A DNA stretch of 64,000 bases from Microvirga rosea (GCF_020595095.1 NZ_JAJDOP010000011.1:1-64000), one strand, 5' to 3'. Shown: positions 1-9,729, numbered from the stretch's first letter. Notes: a model not told the origin generated them from the sequence alone. Numbers and translations: made by a program.

Positions 1-140
1 CGGCGAGCGGCAGCAGATGGGCGGTCAGCCCTCTGGCCCGCAGGATGGCCGCGGCCATGATCAAGCCGAGCCACGGCAGGCGGGTGTAGAGGTTGAGATC
101 CAGCCAAGCAGTCCACGCCATGGCTGCAGCGGCCAAGGCC
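1..140 (-). pseudogene. RHE_PE00001-type (DUF1612/HTH) gene fragment, cut by window edge
   Basis: This reads on the minus strand as the stretch AWTAWLDLNLYTRLPWLG and runs off the left edge. The DNA is nearly identical to 31670-31810, where the reading frame continues to a C-terminal helix-turn-helix. Proteins of this plasmid-associated rhizobial family have an N-terminal DUF1612 part and a C-terminal HTH. Here everything upstream of AWTAWLD is replaced by the dispersed repeat beginning near base 148, so the gene is truncated at its 5' end. The role of the family is not established. Confidence 0.6.
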
Positions 141-147
141 GGTGAGC

Positions 148-487
148 ACTTTGCATTTAACTTTGAGGTTCGTCGCGTTGGGTGTCGAAAAGCGACCTTC
201 TTTGCCCTTCAAGGCGAGATGCCGATCAGGTTTGCTCGCTGCTCTGTGATCCCTGCCTGTGAACGCGGTGCCGGATCCGGCACGCGATCCGATCGACCGT
301 GGCGAGCAAGGGGGCTTGCTGGTGAGAGGTCCGGAGCAAGGCGACCGTGGCGAGCTCTGTCAGGTCCCGTTCCATCGCCATCGCAGCCAGCCGCACGCCC
401 CTGGAAACGCTGTCTCACTTCGAGCGATAAAAGATTGCCATTGATGGTGTTGAGTTCCTCATCTCGCTTTGAGGGACAAGGCGACAA
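148..487. repeat. Dispersed ~340-bp repeat, copy 1
   Basis: This is the same sequence as 26961-27306, 39376-39749 and the truncated 31813-31975, with roughly 85-95% identity by eye. It starts at CACTTTGC and ends in an area with two spaced blocks ending in CAAAG/CAAGG. On the minus strand a short reading frame (226-381, 51 codons, beginning MAMERDLTELATVALL and ending HRQGSQSSEQT) keeps its start and stop in three copies. The block spacing resembles the multi-repeat ends of IS21-type elements, but no transposase remains, so the element family is not assigned. Confidence 0.7.
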
Positions 488-649
488 TAGAGACGCAATG
501 TTGACCGATTACGCCATTGACGACTCCCCTCTTGGGGTAGTGTGCCGCTCCGAGGCGTGGACAGGACGGGTTGGTGCGTGAAGATTATGAACGCAGTTGG
601 CGGCATCCTGGCTCGCCTTCGCCAACGCGCCTGGCTCGACGAGGGTGGC

Positions 650-1207
650 TCATCTTGACAGGCGACTCCGCGTAGCTCCGAGCCATTCAAGAACCGTGTC
701 GGCTAGAATGTCGGGATTGTGGAGCCCCGTGTCCAGGAAGCGGGTGCGGTCTGGCATGGCTTCCCGTGCTGCCAAGCAACGATCGACCTGGGCCAAGCGC
801 CAGTCTCGGATTTGCTCGTTCCGCGTGTGATCGGGGGACATGGTTTGGCGTTCAATGCGCTGCCGCAGAGTCCTTTCATCGACTGTGAGGAAGACATGAA
901 GGACATCCTCTCCTCGTTGCCTGAGACCACCAAGCAACTCGTCGAGATAATCGGGCCGGACGAGCGTCATGGGCACGATGATGTCCTGGCGATAATGCTT
1001 CCGTATCTCAGCCAGCGCCGCGGCGGTCATGCCTCGCCATAACGGCAAGTCTTGATAATCCCCGCTCGGCGCCGGAGGGACGATCGTCTTGACGATGAAA
1101 CCGATTTCCTCAGGATCGAACAATAGCAGGTCCGGTTTCCGCTCGCGGAGCTTCTGCGCAAGCGCGGTTTTTCCTGCGCCAAACGGGCCATTCAGCCAGA
1201 TGATCAT
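650..1207 (-). CDS. TmrB-like P-loop AAA ATPase/kinase
   Basis: A 185-residue protein that opens with MIIWLNGPFGAGKT, a Walker A motif within the first 15 residues as in tunicamycin-resistance protein TmrB and small-molecule kinases. A DPEEIGF stretch follows near residue 31 and a TVDERTLRQRI helix lies near residue 130. The length fits the family (about 180-195). The start is ATG at 1207-1205, directly after the stop of the aminoglycoside acetyltransferase-like gene (1208-1210), so the two genes are translationally coupled. The substrate is unknown; resistance by nucleotide-dependent modification is an inference from family and neighbour. Confidence 0.8.
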   Translation of the reverse strand: MIIWLNGPFGAGKTALAQKLRERKPDLLLFDPEEIGFIVKTIVPPAPSGDYQDLPLWRGMTAAALAEIRKHYRQDIIVPMTLVRPDYLDELLGGLRQRGEDVLHVFLTVDERTLRQRIERQTMSPDHTRNEQIRDWRLAQVDRCLAAREAMPDRTRFLDTGLHNPDILADTVLEWLGATRSRLSR

Positions 1208-2041
1208 TCAAGGCCCCTTAGCAGGTGTGCTGATCCGCCGGGCGAACCGCTGCTCAAGATAGCTGACGCCGAATGAGACGATGTCCTGCGCGTCAAGCAA
1301 GTAGCAATGTGCGTTGGCCACTTGGCCCTCTCGATGTCTTCCCAATGCGACGTAAGCTCTTGCGATCGTCTCGACCGCATCCATCGCGCCATCGATGGCG
1401 AAGCAGTCGAGGATGCCGTTCGAGTCGAAGTCCTCCGCCCGCTCCCAAGCCGTCTCACCGTTCGGACCGAGGATCGGCATTTCGTAGGTCACCCGCCGTT
1501 TTCCGGGAATGTCCGCGATGGCTTCAGCGTAATGAAGGACTGTGACGGCGTCGAGCGGGGCACCGAGCAGGAGGACTTTCCCGTTCCGTGTAACGAACCG
1601 CTCAAGGGGCGATCCAGGCCCGAATGCTTGGCCGAGCCTGTGCGGCTCGATGAGCTCGTGGGCGAGCGGACCGAGAGCAACCATAGATGCGTCGGGATGG
1701 GCGCTTCTCAGCGCTCCCGGCGTGTCAGCAAGGAACTGGTTGAGCAGACCGAAACCACAATAGACGTTCGCAGTATCAGGCCTGAACGGCGGCCAATTGC
1801 GACGCGTCTCTGCATCGAGCTGTGCCCCATTAAGGGTCTCGCCATAGGGGGAGCGATCCCAAGAGGCGTAGCCTATCAGGGTGCCGTCTGGGGCCACTGC
1901 GTCGCGAAGCGCGCCGACGATAGCCCGCGCTCCACCAATTACTGGACCGATTTTCTTCAGCGATGCATGCACCATCAGCACGTCACCGCCCTGGACGCCA
2001 AGGCTGCGAAGCCCGACCGCCATCGTCGTCCTATTCTCCAT
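1208..2041 (-). CDS. Aminoglycoside N(3)-acetyltransferase family protein
   Basis: A 277-residue AAC(3)-type enzyme. Family landmarks visible are GGDVLMVHASLKKIG near residue 18, GTLIGYASWD near 53, the conserved region ending in HPDASMVALG near 117, and LLLGAPLDAVTVLHYAE near 157. The length is typical (260-290). AAC(3) enzymes acetylate the 3-amino group of deoxystreptamine aminoglycosides with acetyl-CoA, but many chromosomal family members act on unknown substrates. It forms a two-gene unit with the TmrB-like kinase immediately downstream. The ATG at 2041 is taken as start; an internal ATG at 2023 is possible. Confidence 0.8.
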   Translation of the reverse strand: MENRTTMAVGLRSLGVQGGDVLMVHASLKKIGPVIGGARAIVGALRDAVAPDGTLIGYASWDRSPYGETLNGAQLDAETRRNWPPFRPDTANVYCGFGLLNQFLADTPGALRSAHPDASMVALGPLAHELIEPHRLGQAFGPGSPLERFVTRNGKVLLLGAPLDAVTVLHYAEAIADIPGKRRVTYEMPILGPNGETAWERAEDFDSNGILDCFAIDGAMDAVETIARAYVALGRHREGQVANAHCYLLDAQDIVSFGVSYLEQRFARRISTPAKGP

Positions 2042-2389
2042 GGGAGCCCCTAGAACTTCGCCCGCGATATCATAGGACGACTACGAGCCGCACACCATAT
2101 CCCACTTGCTGTGTGGGGCAGCGGGCGGAAGAAACTGATGCTGATCAAGGCTATTCAGGCCCGCGTGACGAGCTGTTCTTGGCAGGAGCGGTGGGCTGGC
2201 GCAGCGATGCCGTGGTGACGGAGTGCTTTACATTGTTGGCCGTGCGGGCCATGCAGCGGATTGCCATCCACGTTTCGTTCACCCCTGGTGCCAGTCGTCC
2301 CATGACCGGCAGCCATCTTGCGATGGTCGACGCTCATGAAGACTGGTCAGGTTCGAGGAGCAGCGCCGCGTAATATTATGTCCCGAGTC
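2042..2389. other. Gene-free stretch
   Basis: No convincing gene, RNA or repeat was seen. Short open frames on both strands here have no recognisable domain. It should hold the promoter of the AAC(3)/TmrB pair, but no clear -35/-10 could be picked. Confidence 0.4.
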
Positions 2390-3151
2390 TCAGCGCGATA
2401 GCGTCCCTACACGATCGAGTGTGGTCGCAAATCCCTGCAAGGAGATCGAGAACGGAGCGGCTGCGCCGCTATCGGCCGTCGCCTTGAGCTTGAGCGCCGT
2501 TCCGGTGCGAAGGGCAGCCAGAGTCGATGCGTCGAAGGATACAGGAACAAGGCACCCGATGGGCAAGCAGGTGCGGAAGCGCATTGGTGGGATCACGGGT
2601 TTCTCGTCTATTTGGTAGCTAACACCGGAATCGAGAGCCAGCCCAAACGGAAGAACGAGCATACCCGAGACGGCATTGCCGCTCGGAGCGCTGAGTTCGA
2701 TCGCAAGGACGCGCTGTCCATTCTGCTGCGCCTGAGCCTGCGACAGTACGCAGCGCTTCGCTGTGCCCTCATGCGTACAGGCAACGCGCCAGTCCTTGTA
2801 GGTCTCGCTGAGCGAGGAAGCCCCTCCCGGTAGGCTTGATGCGTTGGCGCTAGCAGCAATCTGAGACTGAGAGACCTCGAAGCGATGCGGCACCGGACCA
2901 GTTTGGCCATCGATAACTGAGGCGGCTAGGCTAGGAGTTGAAATTGCACCCTCCGTGGCCAGCCATATAAATACACCGCTGGCAACAGCACAGGCACTGA
3001 GGCAGAAATAGCCAATCAAACGGCGCTTGCGGCTCATCATGCGAACGCTTTCCATTCGTGGTTGGCTGGCCGCCGTTTCGGCGGCTGCTTTTCGGTTCGC
3101 CATGTCGAGACGCAGCGCATTCAATTGGGCATCACTGCTATTGCAACTCAT
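2390..3151 (-). CDS. Invasion-associated locus B (IalB) family protein
   Basis: A 253-residue protein with one membrane anchor or uncleaved signal near residues 43-65 (LIGYFCLSACAVASGVFIWL) after a charged 40-residue cytoplasmic head. The rest carries the IalB signature: SETYKDWRVACTH, RCVLSQAQAQ, VLAIELSAPSGNAVSGMLVLPFG, and a paired-cysteine stretch RTCLPIGCLVPV. IalB-family proteins are exported proteins of alphaproteobacteria, first linked to erythrocyte invasion in Bartonella; most members are of unknown function. The head before the anchor is longer than usual, so ATG at about 3050 (MMSRKRRL) could be the real start. Confidence 0.8.
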   Translation of the reverse strand: MSCNSSDAQLNALRLDMANRKAAAETAASQPRMESVRMMSRKRRLIGYFCLSACAVASGVFIWLATEGAISTPSLAASVIDGQTGPVPHRFEVSQSQIAASANASSLPGGASSLSETYKDWRVACTHEGTAKRCVLSQAQAQQNGQRVLAIELSAPSGNAVSGMLVLPFGLALDSGVSYQIDEKPVIPPMRFRTCLPIGCLVPVSFDASTLAALRTGTALKLKATADSGAAAPFSISLQGFATTLDRVGTLSR

Positions 3152-3321
3152 GGTCAGTAAGCAAACCCCGACGATATAAAGCTAACTCATCGTCCTGATT
3201 GCATCGGCCCTTTTCCGCCGTGTCTTTACCCATCAGGCACAGAACCGTCGTAGCAGGCTTGAGTGGAGGCGGTACCAAGGACGTCTCTGCCAGAGGCAGC
3301 AAGCTCCAGCGTTAGCTCAAG

Positions 3322-6300
3322 TCAGAATTTGACGTTGAAATCGGCCTTTACGGATTGATCAGCCATGCCTGAGCCAAACTGTCCACCATAGGTGATGCCG
3401 AGCGTTGCGGCCGGCGTGATTGCAAAGTCGAGCCCGGCTTCGATTACTGCGGCGTCTCGTGCCACTGGCACACCCGCGATGGAGAAGCCGTTACCGCCGC
3501 CGGCAAAGCGCATCGTCGCGAGCGGTTCCGAGTCTCCGAAGGCGTGCCGCCAGCCGATCATTCCTTTCGCCGTTAAGGGCGCGCCATTGACCTCGAAGCC
3601 GGCTGAGGCACGCAGGCCAAGCGTTGTGAAGGTCGCATCTGTTGTCGCACTTCGGCTCGTCAGGGCCGCTGCATCTCTCTGCTCAGCAAAGCCGTCCGTA
3701 TGGACGCTGACATAGGCTAGGTTGGCGAAGGGCTCGAACCGGGCACTGCCAGCGCTTAGGCCGTAGGCCAGCTCGCCGAAGATCTGCGCCGTGCCGGCAT
3801 CGTAGTCTCCCTTCAGGCTATCGCTGAAACCGGGGAAAGAGATATTCCGGGATGTTGAGACGTCATGCCACGTATAGGCTGCGCCGGATCGTAGGGCGAG
3901 CTTGTTCCACTGTGAGCCACCATACAAGCCGACATGGTAGCTATCGCTTGAGCCTGACGAGCCGCGGTTCTTCACGTCAAAGTTGGTGCTGCTATAGCCT
4001 GCGACCGCACCAAGACGCCATGTCTCGAATACTCCGGCGTCCGCGCCGATAAGAAAGCCGCCGGTTGAACGATTGAGACGTCCAGCGTTGCCATTGCCCT
4101 CAGTATGACCCCAGGAGCCGAACCCCTGGCCCCAGATGGCGAAGCGGCCGGTGTTGCCCGAAGTCGTCACCGGCTTACCGTCGACATAGGTCATGACGGC
4201 GCCGGAAGCTCCAACGCCATCGAAAGCCGCACGGATGCGATCGGTGACGGCATTACGGACAAACCGGCTGTCCTCGACCATTGCCGTTCGCACCGAAGCA
4301 TGAATCTCGCCCGATAGCTGGTCGAACGCGCGACGCGCCTGTGTTGCCGAGAGATTCAGCACCGCATTGTAGACTGGATTGCCAAAGCCGAGACCCTCGA
4401 CACCGCCGCCGGTAGCGATCTGGTTTCGCGTTACGCCGACGTTCTCAAAGCTGGTGACGTTACGGGTCATCGTCAAAAAGACGCTATTGGCGTCATAGCT
4501 AAGCGAAGGATCAAGGAACGCGAGGTTCGACGTGACGCCATCAAAGGTGCCGGAGCGACCGTTCTCAGCGGTGAGAATCGTATAGGTCGTGGCCGGGGCA
4601 TAGTTGCCCATCCCCGCCAGGACCTCGACCGACCCACCATTGATGGTGGCCGTACCCGAAGCGAGGATCCTGTCACCCTGTCCCGCTGCGTCGACCTCGA
4701 CTTCATAGATCGAACCGGGGTTGAAGAGGACGTTGCCGGCGACATTGAGCGTGCCGATCGAATTGCCTGGTGCAATCGTGCCTGAGACGATCGTGCTTCC
4801 CACGGTTCCTGTGCCTTGCAGGCGGCCGGTGGCCCCAAGATCCACCGTACCGCCCAGCTTGCTGTGAACCGCAAGCGTGCCGCTCTCAATCCTCGTCGCG
4901 CCTATGAAGCCGCTACTGTCGCCCAATAATGAGAGCGTACCCGCGCCAGACTTGATGAAGCGACCCGAACCGGCGAGCGCACCTGCGAAGCTGGTGTCCT
5001 CTGCCTGATTGAGGGTCAGCGTCGCTGTACCGTGTGTCACGGTACCGCCCATGCCGGACAACGACGTCATCGTGAGGTCGAAGCTGTTCAGATCCAAAGC
5101 CCCGCCATTCACGGTATACGCAGTGTTTGCGACGAAGGCGCCAGCCCCTCCAGCCCTCAGGGATCCGCCATCGACAATCGTACCACCCGCATAGCTGTTG
5201 AGGTTCGTAAGGGTCACATCTCCGTCGATGATACGCACTGTGCCCGAGCCGGATATTGCTCCGTCGAAGGTCGTCACGTCAGACCGATTGAAGGCCAGCA
5301 CTCCGTTGTTGACGACGTCACCGGTGATGGTTCCCTGAGTGCCGCCGTCTCCGATCTGGAGAGTGCCTTCGCGTATCTCTGTCCCGCCCCAGTATGTGCT
5401 GTCGCCGGCGAGGATCAAAGTACCCAGGTCGGTTTTGATCAGGCGCCCGGCGCCGTCTAGTTTATTGGTGATTGTAGCGGTGTAGTCCTTACTTGCCGTG
5501 GTTCCGTCGCCGACACGAATGATCGCATCACCAGCGACGAGCTCGAGCATGTCGCCAGTAAGGGTGTAGCCGCTCGTTGCGAATTGCATCCCTGTTGCCT
5601 GCACCTGCCCGGTGCCGGTATACACAGTAACCCTGCCGGCCTTGCCGCCGAACACTGCGAAACCGGGACGGGGAGCCATGGGGCCGTTCTCGATGCCATT
5701 TGCATCGGTGAAGGCTGGGCCACCGGTTCGCCAGCGACCGTCGCCGCCATCGACCTTGCCGTTGTCCCAGTTCGTTGGGCTATCGCCGTCCCAGAACAAT
5801 ACAGGCCCTCGATCGCCGGCCACGGCGACCAGATTGACCTGACCGGCCATGGCAGTCTGGACGCTCAGGTTCGCGCTACTATAGCCGGTCGGTGCAGCGC
5901 CGATTGCCAGTCCATGATTGGCAAGGACTCCACCATAATTGAACAGGCGATAGATTCCAGGACCGAATCCTCCGGCATCATCCACATCGAGCACACCATC
6001 GAGTGTCAGGTCGCCTTGAACATTGAAGAGCGCTTGGCTCGAAACCGTCCCGAGGCGTACGAGGACCCTCGTCTCATCGCTCAACGCGAGTGTCGTCATG
6101 GTGAGCTGCTGGCTATCGGAACCATAAAGCGTACCGCCATTCATGGTAACAGCACCAATGCGCCCGGTACCGCCTAACACGCCATTGGATACAGTGGCGC
6201 GCATGTTTCTGTAGTCTCCGTCGACAAAAGCACTGCCGTTATCGACGTACAGCGAACCACCATAGGCGGCGCTGTTGCCTTCGAATGTCAGAGAGCTCGT

Positions 6301-7392
6301 TCCCTTCTTGGTGATCGATGAATTCGCTGAGCCTGTCAGCGATCCGTTGAAAGTCGCAGCAACATTTCGACTGCCGGTTTCCAGATTGTAGTCACCTAAA
6401 TCAAGCACCCCGTTGCCAGAGATATTTCCAATGCGCTGATCGGCGAGCAGCCTGAGCGTGCCGCCTTTGGCGCCACCGGACAGGACTGTATAGTGCGAGC
6501 GATCTGAGAACGCGTAGTCAACACCGCCGGTCAAGGTCCCCTCTTCAACCATCGTAGTCCCTGAATAGGTGCTAGCTCCTTTCAGAACGAGTTCGCCGGC
6601 GCCCCGCTTGCTCAATCCGGAGCCGGCCTTATCCTCGCCGATGCTGCCGGACTGGACGGCCGAGCCGGCATCCACCGACAGGACGGATCCAGCCACCACA
6701 AGGTCGTTGGCGATGGTCACTCCATTCGCGTAACCAAGAAGACCGTTATTGGTCCGGAAGACTCCAGTTCCGAAGGCGTGGTCGTTCTCAGCCAGCACTT
6801 GGCCAGAAAGGATCAGCGTGCCCCCGGTGTACGTATTCTCTCCCGCAATGCGAAGGACATTTCCACTGCTGGTAAGGAGAAGCCTTCCATTACCGCTGAT
6901 TACTCCTGTGAACCTCGTTTCATATGCTGACCCAATCCCCCCCTCGCCATTGATGATCAGGTCGTTAGCTAGCGTGCCGACGCCACCCATAGTCCATAGC
7001 CTGGCGCTATTGGTAATCTCGACCGCTCCGGTTCCCAGAGCCGTTGCCGTACCCAATGTGAGCGCCCCATCCGTGATCGTGGTCCCTCCCGAATAGGTGT
7101 TTGCACCATACAGATATAGCGAGCCCGTCCCGGTCTTGGTCACATGGTAATCGCCGCTGATAATACCGTCCTGTCGGGCAGTCCCGGCAGCGATACTCAA
7201 CTCAGTGTCACTCGTCATGGCGACCGGTGTCGTTGCGACCTGACCGTCGGTATAGGTGATCGTTCCCGCCCGGGCGGGCGCGGCCAGTGCAAGCACGGCA
7301 AGGGAGGCGCTAGCGAGGAGTGAATGTATCTGCCGAAGACGCGAGACGTTCGTAGTCCTCAATAGATTGAAAGCTCCACCCTGCAATTCCAT
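3322..7392 (-). CDS. Autotransporter outer-membrane beta-barrel protein (type Va)
   Basis: 1356 residues. A signal peptide occupies residues ~1-43 (ends APARAG). A long passenger follows, made of autotransporter-associated beta-strand repeats of the form GxGTLxLxGxNTYSGGT (first at ~86-110, then 170-200, 255-290 and others). A linker strand region around 870-960 (GRLQGTGTVGSTIVSGTIAPGNSIG) precedes the C-terminal barrel from about 1085, which begins near FAIWGQGFGSWG and ends in the terminal aromatic ...ADFNVKF. This is the type V secretion layout: Sec export, barrel insertion by Bam, passenger displayed outside. No protease catalytic motif is evident, so it is probably an adhesin or structural passenger. 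IalB-like 2390-3151 follows on the same strand. Confidence 0.92.
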   Translation of the reverse strand: MELQGGAFNLLRTTNVSRLRQIHSLLASASLAVLALAAPARAGTITYTDGQVATTPVAMTSDTELSIAAGTARQDGIISGDYHVTKTGTGSLYLYGANTYSGGTTITDGALTLGTATALGTGAVEITNSARLWTMGGVGTLANDLIINGEGGIGSAYETRFTGVISGNGRLLLTSSGNVLRIAGENTYTGGTLILSGQVLAENDHAFGTGVFRTNNGLLGYANGVTIANDLVVAGSVLSVDAGSAVQSGSIGEDKAGSGLSKRGAGELVLKGASTYSGTTMVEEGTLTGGVDYAFSDRSHYTVLSGGAKGGTLRLLADQRIGNISGNGVLDLGDYNLETGSRNVAATFNGSLTGSANSSITKKGTSSLTFEGNSAAYGGSLYVDNGSAFVDGDYRNMRATVSNGVLGGTGRIGAVTMNGGTLYGSDSQQLTMTTLALSDETRVLVRLGTVSSQALFNVQGDLTLDGVLDVDDAGGFGPGIYRLFNYGGVLANHGLAIGAAPTGYSSANLSVQTAMAGQVNLVAVAGDRGPVLFWDGDSPTNWDNGKVDGGDGRWRTGGPAFTDANGIENGPMAPRPGFAVFGGKAGRVTVYTGTGQVQATGMQFATSGYTLTGDMLELVAGDAIIRVGDGTTASKDYTATITNKLDGAGRLIKTDLGTLILAGDSTYWGGTEIREGTLQIGDGGTQGTITGDVVNNGVLAFNRSDVTTFDGAISGSGTVRIIDGDVTLTNLNSYAGGTIVDGGSLRAGGAGAFVANTAYTVNGGALDLNSFDLTMTSLSGMGGTVTHGTATLTLNQAEDTSFAGALAGSGRFIKSGAGTLSLLGDSSGFIGATRIESGTLAVHSKLGGTVDLGATGRLQGTGTVGSTIVSGTIAPGNSIGTLNVAGNVLFNPGSIYEVEVDAAGQGDRILASGTATINGGSVEVLAGMGNYAPATTYTILTAENGRSGTFDGVTSNLAFLDPSLSYDANSVFLTMTRNVTSFENVGVTRNQIATGGGVEGLGFGNPVYNAVLNLSATQARRAFDQLSGEIHASVRTAMVEDSRFVRNAVTDRIRAAFDGVGASGAVMTYVDGKPVTTSGNTGRFAIWGQGFGSWGHTEGNGNAGRLNRSTGGFLIGADAGVFETWRLGAVAGYSSTNFDVKNRGSSGSSDSYHVGLYGGSQWNKLALRSGAAYTWHDVSTSRNISFPGFSDSLKGDYDAGTAQIFGELAYGLSAGSARFEPFANLAYVSVHTDGFAEQRDAAALTSRSATTDATFTTLGLRASAGFEVNGAPLTAKGMIGWRHAFGDSEPLATMRFAGGGNGFSIAGVPVARDAAVIEAGLDFAITPAATLGITYGGQFGSGMADQSVKADFNVKF

Positions 7393-7838
7393 GCTCCTTG
7401 ACTATGCCGAACGCCGACAAAGCTTCGCCAGCGTCGGACGCGGGGCGTCCGGCGAATAAACTCATTGTTTTGTGTTGCGCCCCGCTCCTGTCACGAGTGC
7501 GAGTGCAAATTCCCGAATCCAGCCGCAAAAGGCCCTCTTGAGGCCACTAAGACAGCTTCGCTCGTGATTTTTGTGAGCTATAGCGATGCCGTTCGTCAGC
7601 CCGAAGGGCCAATTAGTTTCAATTTGTGTGCTAATTTCTGAGCTAGAGTGCCCCAGGCTGTCGCGAGCAAGAGGCGGGTCAAGAGACTGACAGATCTCGA
7701 CAGCAGCTACGTCCGATCAGTAGCTCTCTGATTAGTTGGGAAAAAGACTTGAGCGGCCGACAAAGTGCTTCAGTTCGTTGCGATAATCGGCATATAGCCT
7801 ATAAGCTACGTTGTTTCGCCACGATTGGACTCAGCCTT
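7393..7838. other. Divergent intergenic region with inverted repeat
   Basis: 446 bp between the leftward autotransporter and the rightward MarR-like regulator. It holds an inverted repeat AATTAG (7611-7616) / CTAATT (7631-7636) with a 14-bp spacer, in an AT-rich patch suited to a regulator binding site. No gene was seen. Confidence 0.4.
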
Positions 7839-8345
7839 ATGAAGAACGACGAGGGAGAAAATACTCCACAACGAGCACTCAACGACGTGCTTTTGATTGA
7901 AGATCGCGCTCAAGTCGATCTGGACAAGGCGCAGCGTGCGCTGCTCGCCTCAGATGTATCTTGGCTTGAATACCGAGCGGAGTTCCGCCGTCAAATGATC
8001 AAGGATGGCTTCCTCAACCACCCTTGGCGCAGCATATTCGAAGCCGACATGATCTTCACTTTGATTGGTCATAAATGGCTGGAAGGCGAAGTACTGACGG
8101 TGAAGCAGGTCGCGACTTATTTCGAAGCGTTCACCAGTGAAGTCACCATTACACGGCACATCGATGACATGGTGGCCTCAGGCACGCTCGTCCGTAAGCC
8201 AGATTCCAAGGATCGTCGCCGGTTGCTTCTGATGCCGACCCAGCGACTTTTCGAGATCGGGCGCATTTTTCTTGAGGCACGCAAGGAAATCGCCCGTAAG
8301 CATGGTTTTGTCTTCGATCCGTTACGAGGCACCGCAGAACAATAG
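7839..8345 (+). CDS. MarR-like winged-helix transcriptional regulator
   Basis: 168 residues from ATG at 7839 (MKNDEGEN); an upstream in-frame start at 7749 would add a poorly composed 30-residue head. The central region DMIFTLIGHKWLEGEVLTVKQVATYFEAFTSEVTITRHIDDMVASGTLVRKP-SKDRRRLLL has the helix-turn-helix plus charged wing typical of MarR/winged-helix regulators. It is transcribed divergently from the autotransporter, so it may regulate that gene (inference). The ligand is unknown. Confidence 0.7.
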   Translation: MKNDEGENTPQRALNDVLLIEDRAQVDLDKAQRALLASDVSWLEYRAEFRRQMIKDGFLNHPWRSIFEADMIFTLIGHKWLEGEVLTVKQVATYFEAFTSEVTITRHIDDMVASGTLVRKPDSKDRRRLLLMPTQRLFEIGRIFLEARKEIARKHGFVFDPLRGTAEQ

Positions 8346-8428
8346 CCCTCAAATTGCAATCGATTCGATTTGATCTTCAAAACTGGCGCCAATAGGCATG
8401 ACTTTTACTTAACAGCTAGGAAACGGTC

Positions 8429-8854
8429 ATGCTGAAACGCCTCATCGTATGTTCATCCATCCTTACCATGGTCATTCCGATATCCGCGACGATGGCCGAC
8501 AATGTCGACATGTCCGCTGAGCAAAGAGCAGCAAATATCAAGGCTTACAATGAACGCAAAGCGAAGGGGCTGGTAGATACGCCGCGTGGTGGCCGAGGTG
8601 CTCAGAAGCAACAAAAGCCGCAAGGACAGAATGTGCAGCAAGCACAGCGCGACGGACAGCGATGCGACGAAGCGGCGAGGAATGCCCAAGCAACGGCGAC
8701 GGGTGCGGCGGTGCTTTCAAGCGTTATCGGTCTCCTGCCATTTGGCGGATCCGCGTCTGGCGCCGCAAATATCGCTGCCAATGTCGGTGTATCGGCCGCA
8801 GGTGAAATCGCACGCCAGCAATCTGCGACAAAAATGCAGGAAGAGTGCATGTGA
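8429..8854 (+). CDS. Small secreted Gln/Gly/Ala-rich protein
   Basis: 141 residues. The N-terminal 23 residues (MLKRLIVCSSILTMVIPISATMA) look like a Sec signal peptide. A charged, Gln-rich linker follows (residues 27-77), then a small-residue hydrophobic segment (about 85-115) rich in Gly/Ala with a GLLPFGGSASGAANIA core, and a short charged tail with a terminal Cys-Met. AGGAAAC precedes the ATG. It lies 83 bp after the MarR-like gene and could be co-transcribed. The family is not recognised. Confidence 0.6.
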   Translation: MLKRLIVCSSILTMVIPISATMADNVDMSAEQRAANIKAYNERKAKGLVDTPRGGRGAQKQQKPQGQNVQQAQRDGQRCDEAARNAQATATGAAVLSSVIGLLPFGGSASGAANIAANVGVSAAGEIARQQSATKMQEECM

Positions 8855-9393
8855 GTCCAGCGTTATCTCGCTGGAATCCTGGCTATCTAAGCCTGCCACG
8901 GGTTCATTTTGTAGTCTGGTCGACCATCACGACTGGCTGGACGCCAATCCCTTCAATGGTACGACAATGTCGAAACACTGCCATTCTGCGCTCATCCAAG
9001 CCGACATCCCGGCGCCGCGATTCAGCGCCATACTTGGCCACTATTTCCCTGGTCGCCTCATCAGTCCGGAGGAATCGACCATTATGGGTTGAGAACAAGA
9101 ACTGCTCCTAAAAACACGCTGAGCCAGAATCTTCCCCTCCCCTCCTGACGAGCCAAGACCGGCCAGTTCGCTCGGACGGTCCCGGCAACGCTATCCAAAA
9201 CGTTGCGCGTGGTTAGTCCGGGCGACAGCCGTACCGAGCAGGCTCATGCCGCATCTTTGCTCAAAGCCGCGAGAACGACCGGCAAAAAGTTCGGAATGAA
9301 TGACGCCACATCGAAAGCTTCTAAGTCTGGAATAACGTCAGGCACTACTCGGAATTCCAGACGACGTCCGTAACTGATCTCTTGAGAAGACGC
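8855..9393. other. 539-bp stretch without an assignable gene
   Basis: A 65-codon open frame on the minus strand (8904 to about 9107) lacks an ATG and has no recognised domain; it may be a gene relic. The sequence GAACAAGAACTGCTCC at 9093-9108 recurs almost exactly at 22399-22414 and, inverted, near 41673-41688 next to an IS3-type remnant, so part of this stretch could be IS debris. Nothing else was seen. Confidence 0.35.
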
Positions 9394-9729
9394 CTACTTT
9401 GCAGCCTTACGAAACCTCGCGGGGTCTGGGATTCCGAACTCTCCCCCCTTCGCGTCAAAGGCCTCATCGTAGCTTGCTCCAAACTCCGTCTGGGAACCGG
9501 CGAAGTACGCTTTACCTGTTCTCGCGAAGAGCGGGTTGCTGGGCGCCACCTTGACGAGCAGCACCTTCACCGCCCGCACTTGAGCAAGCAAACCGACTGC
9601 ATGCATGACTTCAACCGCAAGCTTGGTTTTGAGATCAGCGATGATGCTTGACAAGCGATCAACTTCTGAATTGGCCCTGCGAATCTCCGCGTGAGCTTGC
9701 CGAATTTTTGCTTCTGCAGCATCTGTCAT
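9394..9729 (-). CDS. Hypothetical protein with N-terminal coiled coil
   Basis: 111 residues from the ATG at 9729 (MTDAAEAKIRQAHAEIRRA). Residues 1-45 are heptad-like and charged, a probable coiled coil. The C-terminal half (NPLFARTGKAYFAG...) is basic/acidic mixed and ends FRKAAK. The left end of an IS6 element lies about 50 bp upstream of the start, so its native promoter may have been lost. Not recognised. Confidence 0.5.
   Translation of the reverse strand: MTDAAEAKIRQAHAEIRRANSEVDRLSSIIADLKTKLAVEVMHAVGLLAQVRAVKVLLVKVAPSNPLFARTGKAYFAGSQTEFGASYDEAFDAKGGEFGIPDPARFRKAAK

Noticed and set aside
8904..9107. 65-codon minus-strand frame
   Set aside because: Bounded by stops without an ATG and with no recognised family; recorded only as a possible relic in the gap entry.
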